From assembly GCA_045531405.1 (NCBI GenBank), contig JAZSDX010000009.1:1-64000 (forward strand): 64,000 nt of DNA, written 5' to 3'. Below the pieces are notes generated by a model. The model searched no databases and was not told where the DNA came from. It was given only the letters and a program-made list of their open reading frames with translations. A program made the position numbers and the translations under genes. The stretch comes from RGIG4079 sp045531405 (GTDB taxonomy: Bacteria; Bacteroidota; Bacteroidia; Bacteroidales; Muribaculaceae). Position 1 is the stretch's first letter. Each line of letters opens with the position of its first letter. This document shows, one piece after another, positions 63,621 through 64,000 of the stretch.

Positions 63621-64000
63621 TTATTTATATTTTACCCATTTTATGAGTTCTTTTATCGTAGGCTTCTTGCCATACATAAAGATTCCTACTCGATAAATTT
63701 TGGCAGAGAGCCACACCATACCAACAAATGAAATATACAAAATCACAAGTGATGTTATTATTTCCCATGTGGGAATGCCGAATGGGATGCGTGTCATCAT
63801 TGTCATTGGGGCAGTGAATGGTATCATTGACAATATTGTCGCGAATGTGGAGTTGGGATCATTAATTACTGACATTGACATTACAAGCCCTAATATAATA
63901 GGAATCATCACAACGCTTTGAAGTTGGCTTGCATCTTGAACATTATCAACAGCCGACCCAATTGCCGCATTCATTGCTGCATAGAACAAAAATCCACCTA
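63621..64000 (-). CDS. ABC-2 type transporter permease, C-terminal part (cut by window end)
   Basis: About 126 residues visible; the frame stays open to the window edge and reads GGFLFYAAMNAAIGSAVDNV there, so the start is outside. Hydrophobic spans and the segment IPFTAPMTMMTRIPFGIPTW match the NatB/ABC2_membrane_3 (Na+ or drug export) permease end. Substrate unknown; the ATPase partner is not in view. Confidence 0.8.
   Translation of the reverse strand, partial: GGFLFYAAMNAAIGSAVDNVQDASQLQSVVMIPIILGLVMSMSVINDPNSTFATILSMIPFTAPMTMMTRIPFGIPTWEIITSLVILYISFVGMVWLSAKIYRVGIFMYGKKPTIKELIKWVKYK

Overview
The window looks like the chromosome of an AT-rich gut Bacteroidales bacterium, most like the Muribaculaceae/Prevotella part of the order. 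The evidence: the Bacteroidetes promoter (TTTG, 19-21 nt, TAnnTTTG) sits in front of many genes; secreted proteins end in type IX secretion (T9SS) sorting tails; there is a GldB-type lipoprotein, a short RpoD without region 1.1, an amidase-MlaD pair, a BspA-type leucine-rich surface protein and a B12-dependent ribonucleotide reductase. The exact family is inference.

Layout. 1-3500: the tail of an IS30-type transposase, a long structured leader RNA and a BspA-like surface protein. 3700-8600: ridA and a YihY membrane protein; a tRNA-Ser; a queuosine-precursor transporter with a radical SAM enzyme; an L,D-transpeptidase lipoprotein; RNase P RNA. 8680-16570: malQ, nrdJ, a nitroreductase and dnaA. 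16900-27600: MlaD and an amidase, gldB, priA, an M48 protease, a nucleotidyltransferase, a Dus enzyme and an M3 peptidase. 27700-31700: a frameshifted VWA/propeller gene, a small secreted T9SS protein behind a second copy of the leader RNA, and a thioredoxin-fold protein without CXXC. 31776-43200: a second L,D-transpeptidase, an LptG-like permease, tgt, a nucleoside phosphorylase, dprA, a thioesterase, a C10 protease, a secreted Ntn hydrolase, a DMT protein and gdhA. 43200-56000: a DUF1015 protein, purA, a Fur regulator, a tRNA-Ser, a secreted choloylglycine-hydrolase-like enzyme, a membrane/TPR gene pair, a DUF4293 protein, uvrA, a small envelope cassette and prmA. 56150-62534: the branched-chain amino acid operon leuA-leuC-leuD-cimA-leuB behind a candidate leader peptide and attenuator. 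The window ends with rpoD and a cut ABC permease.

Two items stand out. First, two leader RNAs about 30 kb apart, each in front of a secreted T9SS-type protein, fold into the same architecture with compensated stems. They share a loop-loop contact whose six bases are exchanged between the copies (TTGGCG with CGCCAA in one, CGCCAA with TTGGCG in the other). Both also offer mutually exclusive helices, so a cis-acting RNA switch is plausible. Second, a 31-residue peptide very rich in Ile/Leu/Val lies between a strong promoter and an intrinsic terminator just before leuA. This is the arrangement of amino-acid attenuation, in an operon that should serve both leucine and isoleucine synthesis.

Most of the rest is housekeeping, with a secretion-oriented accessory set: two L,D-transpeptidases, two hydrolases with a Cys nucleophile just behind a signal peptide, one C10 protease, and three or four T9SS-type exported proteins.
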